From Candidatus Parcubacteria bacterium (GTDB lineage Bacteria > Patescibacteriota > Saccharimonadia > Saccharimonadales > Saccharimonadaceae): a stretch of 24,907 nt of DNA. Positions 21,324-24,907 of this stretch are shown in pieces. Positions within the stretch are counted from its first letter, which is position 1. Each line of letters opens with the position of its first letter. Both the position numbers and the translations under genes were made by a program. The stretch spans positions 1 through 24,907 of the forward strand of contig JAEYUN010000016.1 in the NCBI GenBank assembly GCA_023432475.1, written 5' to 3'. The notes beneath the pieces are model-generated. The model saw only the letters and a list, made by a program, of their open reading frames with translations, searched no databases and was not told the origin of the DNA.

Positions 21324-21918
21324 ACAGATACTCCTTTACGTCTTTTAGTGATGTGAATATCGGCCAGGGTGCCGTAAAGTCCGGCACCTCCGACTCGAGA
21401 GCGACCTGAATAAAATTTACACCATTAGGCATATCGCGACCTATCGGTTTATCGTCCACTAACCAACAGTTATTCGTAGCGGCATATTTAGCTAGTACCG
21501 TCTGTTTTGGTTCAAGCGTGGTTATAACCTCAATGCCGTGGAGTGATGGGCACAGTGCCGCTTTCATGCGCTGGTAGTCATCAGCGCCAAACGACAAGAC
21601 TTTAACATTGGCTAAAGTCTTCAGGCTACTAACAAGTATGTCGGCGTAAGGAAATTCAAACTCGCCCTCGGCTAAAGCCGATTTGACGATGCGCTCCATA
21701 GCTTCTTTTGGATCGATACCATACGACCTCAACTGCGCTGAGAAATCGTGGTAGTACGTTTCCGTAGACGTCCAAACATACCAGTTAGATCGCTCGGATG
21801 TGGCTTTGTCGGCATCTAGTTTGTAGTGTCGGGCCAATTCACGCCACAGCTCTATAACTTGCCGCGTGTCAAATAGTGTACGGTCTAGGTCTAGAAAAAC
21901 TATTTTAGGTTTACTCAT
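21307..21918 (-). CDS. HAD-superfamily hydrolase
   Basis: A 203-aa phosphatase-like protein of the haloacid dehalogenase superfamily. Motif I is FLDLDRTLFD (nucleophile and acid aspartates), motif II LSFG (Ser), motif III the lysine in LEPKQTVL, motif IV WLVDDKPIG. An alpha-helical cap of about 70 residues lies between motifs I and II (type C1). The substrate cannot be read from sequence. It overlaps yvcK by four bases (ATGA) and galU by 17, so translational coupling with sugar-nucleotide genes suggests a sugar-phosphate or nucleotide substrate. Confidence 0.85.
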   Translation of the reverse strand: MSKPKIVFLDLDRTLFDTRQVIELWRELARHYKLDADKATSERSNWYVWTSTETYYHDFSAQLRSYGIDPKEAMERIVKSALAEGEFEFPYADILVSSLKTLANVKVLSFGADDYQRMKAALCPSLHGIEVITTLEPKQTVLAKYAATNNCWLVDDKPIGRDMPNGVNFIQVALESEVPDFTAPWPIFTSLKDVKEYLYEQLH

Positions 21919-22913
21919 GCGAAATATATCCTCATCAGCTGGCGAGCTACCGCGTCCGAATCATGGCGAATAAAACTCCGGGTGCTGGCTAGCGGGTCAC
22001 TGTCCTGGGCGCCAGCCCAGGTAGCTTCGGCCAAAATAGCCATGCCTTTGGCGTTATAGTGCCGGGTATCTAGTGCTTTTTTGTCGACCTTAACGGCAAA
22101 TTCCCCGCTATGTGCATATTTGTCCATCAGCTCTTGAGCTGGTTCTAAGGTGTTATAAAGAACGTAGTCCAAAAACTCGACGCCGGCCAGGCGCTCAATC
22201 TCGTCGGCAAAATCATGCACCCCAAAACCAGTCGTAGGCCCGGGTTTAGTAACCAGGTTACAAACATACACCCGTTTGGCGCGAGTTTGCTTGAGAGCTT
22301 CACCGACGCCAGGCACCACCAGGGCCGGTGCTAAACTGCCATAAAGGTTACCGGGTGCGATAACTACGACGTCGGCACTCATGATGGCTGCAATGGCTCT
22401 GGGGTTAGCTACAGCTTCCGGTTCGAGCCAAATTTTTGGTCGGTCAGCTATTTCACTATGCGCTATTGTGAACTCGCCTTTGACACTCTGGCCATCGACG
22501 CCTTCGGCACATAGTTGGACATCTGTCAGCGTGATTGGTTCAACTTTACCGGTTATTTTCAGTACTTCGCTCGCCAGCTCGACCGCTTCGGCAAAGTTAC
22601 CGGTCATTTTCTCGAGAGCTGTCAAGAAAAGGTTGCCAAAAGCATGCCCTTTGAAGGTGCCTTTTTCAAAACGATAATTGAACAGGTCGCGAGTTTTGGG
22701 ACTATCACTCAATGCCACTAAACATTGCCGAACGTCGCCGGGCGGCAAGACCCCCAGCTCATCACGCAACTGACCGGTCGACCCGCCGTCGTCAGCCATA
22801 TTGACTAACGCTGTTATATGCGAGGTGTAGCGTTTTAAACCACTTAGCAAGGTAAAACTACCGGTTCCGCCACCGATAACAACAATCTTTGCACCGACAA
22901 TTTCTTCTGTCAT
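21915..22913 (-). CDS. yvcK: YvcK/GlmR (CofD-like) gluconeogenesis/cell-wall factor
   Basis: YvcK-family proteins bind UDP-sugars and, in Bacillus, adjust carbon flow into peptidoglycan precursors during gluconeogenic growth. The 332-aa protein has VVIGGGTGSFTLLSGLKRYT, VNMADDGGSTGQLRDELGVL, PPGDVRQCLVALS, FKGHAFGNLFLTAL and VVIAPGNLYGSLAPALVVPG, all conserved in the family; the DDGGSTG and PPGD motifs form the nucleotide-sugar pocket. ATG 22913 is preceded by GGGAAG, which lies in the last codons of the GH1 gene. Neighbours GH1 glucosidase and GalU fit a role in sugar allocation. Confidence 0.92.
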   Translation of the reverse strand: MTEEIVGAKIVVIGGGTGSFTLLSGLKRYTSHITALVNMADDGGSTGQLRDELGVLPPGDVRQCLVALSDSPKTRDLFNYRFEKGTFKGHAFGNLFLTALEKMTGNFAEAVELASEVLKITGKVEPITLTDVQLCAEGVDGQSVKGEFTIAHSEIADRPKIWLEPEAVANPRAIAAIMSADVVVIAPGNLYGSLAPALVVPGVGEALKQTRAKRVYVCNLVTKPGPTTGFGVHDFADEIERLAGVEFLDYVLYNTLEPAQELMDKYAHSGEFAVKVDKKALDTRHYNAKGMAILAEATWAGAQDSDPLASTRSFIRHDSDAVARQLMRIYFA

Positions 22914-22915
22914 AA

Positions 22916-24226
22916 CTACTTCCCTCTCATGGTTTTTACGAACGCGGCGTAATAAAGTGCACTTTTACGCGGTTTGCGCTTTAGGTTGTCTTCGTAGTCA
23001 ATGCCGATAAGACCAAACCGCGGCCAACGCCCGAAAGCCCATTCAAAATTATCAAAAGCACTCCAGTGTAGATAACCGCGCACGTCGGCGCCGGTTTTCA
23101 GCGCCCGATGAACCGCACTAATAGTACCGTTTAGCCAATCTTTACGATGTATGTCATTTCTATCCGCTACACCTGTTTCCATAACAAACATTGGTTTTTT
23201 GTGTTTAGTGAGGCGCATCAGTACATTTTCGATATTGGCCGGTTCCAAACCCCAGCCCAAGTCACTTAGCTGGCCGGGCGGCAGGTTGGATTTGCCGATT
23301 AGTCGGTCTTCGGCGATATGACTGTCTTGGCCTAGCACTATCTTGGTGCCGCCATAATAGTCGGTAAAATAATAGTTCACACCTATAAAATCAGTTTTTC
23401 GCCCGACGTAGGCCAATACCAAATCATCCCGAATAACCGGATCCAACCAGACCATCAACCTAGTTAGCCAACGTTGGTCGGCCGGCTTGGCGTGTGTGTA
23501 GCCTTTGACAAAACCAATCTTGAAACGGCGCGACAAGCGACGGGCTGATTTGTATATCTGCTTGTGACCTTTTAGCAAGTTGCGATAAACCCATAACCCG
23601 AGCAGGCGGTTACGTTTGAACGGCGGGTGCTCTTGCAGCCAATAACCGAGGCCGACAACAGTGTCCGGTTCATTGACCGTGGTGATGTAGCGCAGATCCG
23701 AGCCCAGCTCTTCCAACACTTTTTCAGCATAACGTACAAAATACTGAACGTTGGCGGCTTTTTCGAAACCGCCCTTTTTAGCAAACCAAACCGGGGTCGT
23801 CCAGTGAAACAACGTAAGCATAGGTTCAAGACCGCGTTTTTTGAGAGCCTTTATATATTTGCGGTAATGTTCTATCGCCGCCGGATCCCAAGCACCCTCT
23901 TCCGGTTCTATACGCGACCACTCAATACTAAAACGGAATGCGTTAAGGTGCATTTTTTTCATGATATCGAAGTCTTGCTCGTAACGGTGATAGTGGTCTA
24001 TGGCATCGCCCGAAACATAATTATCTGGCTTGGTAGCTTGGCCTTTAACTTCCGGCCAGATAGGCAGATGGCCCATCTTGTACTCGGCCGACTTAGCCAA
24101 GCTACGAGCATTTTCTAGCTCCCATACCGTCCAGTTATTATGAAGGCCGCCTTCGACCTGGTGAGCACTGGTCGATGCGCCCCATAAAAAACGTTTTGGA
24201 AACTGAAACCTAGTAGTAACTTTCAC
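22916..24226 (-). CDS. Glycoside hydrolase family 1 beta-glucosidase-like enzyme
   Basis: GH1 enzymes cleave beta-glucosides, galactosides or 6-phospho-glycosides with retention. The 436-aa protein opens with FPKRFLWGASTSAHQVEGG (GH1 N-terminal signature), has FRFSIEWSRIEP, FHWTTPVWFAKKGGF, the acid/base glutamate in TVNEPDTVV, FIGVNYYFTDYYG, the nucleophile glutamate in VMETGVAD (usually TENG) and GYLHWSAFDNFEWAFG. No signal peptide is seen, so it is cytoplasmic. The start is GTG 24226, with no Shine-Dalgarno site. TACAAT at 24240-24235 would start transcription only a few bases before the GTG. It is followed by yvcK after two bases. Confidence 0.9.
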   Translation of the reverse strand: MKVTTRFQFPKRFLWGASTSAHQVEGGLHNNWTVWELENARSLAKSAEYKMGHLPIWPEVKGQATKPDNYVSGDAIDHYHRYEQDFDIMKKMHLNAFRFSIEWSRIEPEEGAWDPAAIEHYRKYIKALKKRGLEPMLTLFHWTTPVWFAKKGGFEKAANVQYFVRYAEKVLEELGSDLRYITTVNEPDTVVGLGYWLQEHPPFKRNRLLGLWVYRNLLKGHKQIYKSARRLSRRFKIGFVKGYTHAKPADQRWLTRLMVWLDPVIRDDLVLAYVGRKTDFIGVNYYFTDYYGGTKIVLGQDSHIAEDRLIGKSNLPPGQLSDLGWGLEPANIENVLMRLTKHKKPMFVMETGVADRNDIHRKDWLNGTISAVHRALKTGADVRGYLHWSAFDNFEWAFGRWPRFGLIGIDYEDNLKRKPRKSALYYAAFVKTMRGK

Positions 24227-24234
24227 TGTTAGCT

Positions 24235-24240
24235 ATTGTA
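24235..24240 (-). promoter_or_regulatory. Possible -10 element of the GH1 gene
   Basis: TACAAT on the minus strand (24240-24235), nine bases before the GTG start. The -35 region (TTTTGC near 24263-24258) is poor. If used, the mRNA is leaderless or nearly so. Confidence 0.3.
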
Positions 24241-24265
24241 TCACCGGGAAGGCTTAGGCAAAAGT

Positions 24266-24907
24266 TTAGACAAGAGTACCGCGCGGGATTGCCACCTCTA
24301 GATACGGTTCGCTCTGAACCATGAAACTATCGACGACCTTGACGGCAACTTTGCCGGGGTCGTTGTAGCGTTCGTAATGTTTCGGTTCTCGACCCTGCCA
24401 AAACCGAGTTTTCATACCGCCTAAAATAAACAGTGAAACCTGGCAGCTTTCATGAAAAGCCGCGGCTTCCTGGCCTAAGCTGCGTGCTAAACCGGTTTGG
24501 GCGTATTTTGTAGCTACGTAGACTGCTTCGTCCGGACGCGACTTAACCCCACTAGTCGAACTAAGCACAACAAAATTTGACACACTAGGCTCAACCACCA
24601 TCCGCTGCCAAACCGACTGTACAAACGGCAACGCGCCGGCAAAATTAACCACCGCCATACTGCGTGCGTCAGGCTGATCGGCAAACCGGCCGCGCCAGCC
24701 GTAACCTGCCGCCCAGACAAAAGACTGTACCGGTTCAGCCCCGATACGGCGCTCGAGCTCGCCAGCCGCCCAACTTACCGACTCTTCGTCGTACAAATCA
24801 AGCGCGAAACCCTCGCCAAAATCACCCTCGTTATAAAACTTACCGAGTACCAAAACGCGCTCGCCGCGGCTACGCAGCAACTTGGCAATTTCCCAGCCTA
24901 GCCCGCT
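24266..24907 (-). CDS. Short-chain dehydrogenase/reductase, 5' end beyond the window
   Basis: The frame is open to the window edge: codons from 24907 read SGLGWEIAKLLRSRGERVLV, the usual continuation of the SDR TGxxxGxG dinucleotide loop, so the true start lies outside. Further on come FVWAAGYG (NAG-like), FVVLSSTSG with the catalytic serine, and YVATK with the catalytic Tyr-x-x-x-Lys. The C-terminal part has GGMKTRFW, in the place of the usual PG..T segment. It is probably NAD(P)-dependent; the substrate is unknown. It lies 39 bases upstream of the GH1 gene on the same strand and probably begins or belongs to that operon. Confidence 0.82.
   Translation of the reverse strand, partial: SGLGWEIAKLLRSRGERVLVLGKFYNEGDFGEGFALDLYDEESVSWAAGELERRIGAEPVQSFVWAAGYGWRGRFADQPDARSMAVVNFAGALPFVQSVWQRMVVEPSVSNFVVLSSTSGVKSRPDEAVYVATKYAQTGLARSLGQEAAAFHESCQVSLFILGGMKTRFWQGREPKHYERYNDPGKVAVKVVDSFMVQSEPYLEVAIPRGTLV

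Noticed and set aside
1..24907. UGA recoding (Gracilibacteria/Absconditabacteria code)
   Set aside because: Several conserved genes end sensibly at TGA, including yvcK, whose TGA overlaps the next start codon, and no conserved domain is interrupted by in-frame TGA.
1..24907. tRNA genes, CRISPR arrays, insertion sequences
   Set aside because: No T-loop/acceptor pattern, no regularly spaced repeats and no transposase-like reading frame was recognised by eye.

Overview
The window reads as a chromosomal segment of a Patescibacteria (CPR) bacterium, most likely a member of Candidatus Saccharibacteria (TM7). The basis is gene content and style: a reduced division/cell-wall cluster (mraZ, rsmH, ftsL-like, ftsI, mraY, ftsW, murG, ftsQ) without mur ligases, ftsA or ftsZ; a sigma-region-4/HARE-HTH fusion regulator; a large membrane-anchored VirD4/TraG-type ATPase; and tight gene packing with overlaps. 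TGA is used as a stop (for example at 4604-4606, 5354-5356, 19105-19107 and in the yvcK/HAD overlap), which argues against the UGA-recoding Gracilibacteria and Absconditabacteria. The taxonomic call is inference; no rRNA gene is present.

Layout. Positions 1-112 hold the 5' end of a ZIP-like metal transporter (minus). Positions 113-587 carry no gene but hold a minus-strand promoter, a series of strong helices and a terminator-like hairpin: either a metal-responsive leader for the transporter or a roughly 355-nt non-coding RNA. dprA and topA (plus) follow, with an orphan 92-aa minus-strand gene between them that has a near-consensus promoter. Positions 4236-5410 are a cassette of three short, GC-richer genes of unknown function with its own promoter, strong ribosome sites and a large terminal hairpin. 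Then come the sigma/HARE regulator and the VirD4-like ATPase. Positions 9518-10228 are AT-rich and gene-free, in a convergent junction, with a near-identical 18-bp tandem element near each end.

Positions 10229-18595 are the dcw cluster, read leftward from mraZ. Its promoter carries two GTGGG repeats ten bases apart between -35 and -10, the expected layout for MraZ autoregulation. The two larger gaps in this operon (after mraZ and after rsmH) hold conspicuous RNA structure: a textbook H-type pseudoknot, and mutually exclusive hairpins behind a 22-codon ORF. Positions 18596-19104 are gene-free, with DnaA-box-like sites and very AT-rich DNA.

The right part holds an isolated phage-structural-like gene, a divergent VIT1/CCC1-type transporter whose mRNA is probably leaderless, and a leftward operon: SDR (cut by the window edge), GH1 beta-glucosidase, YvcK/GlmR-like protein, HAD hydrolase and GalU-like uridylyltransferase. 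Several of these genes overlap by a few bases. Together the right-hand operon and the dcw cluster link sugar-nucleotide supply to envelope construction. No tRNA, rRNA, CRISPR array or insertion sequence was recognised.
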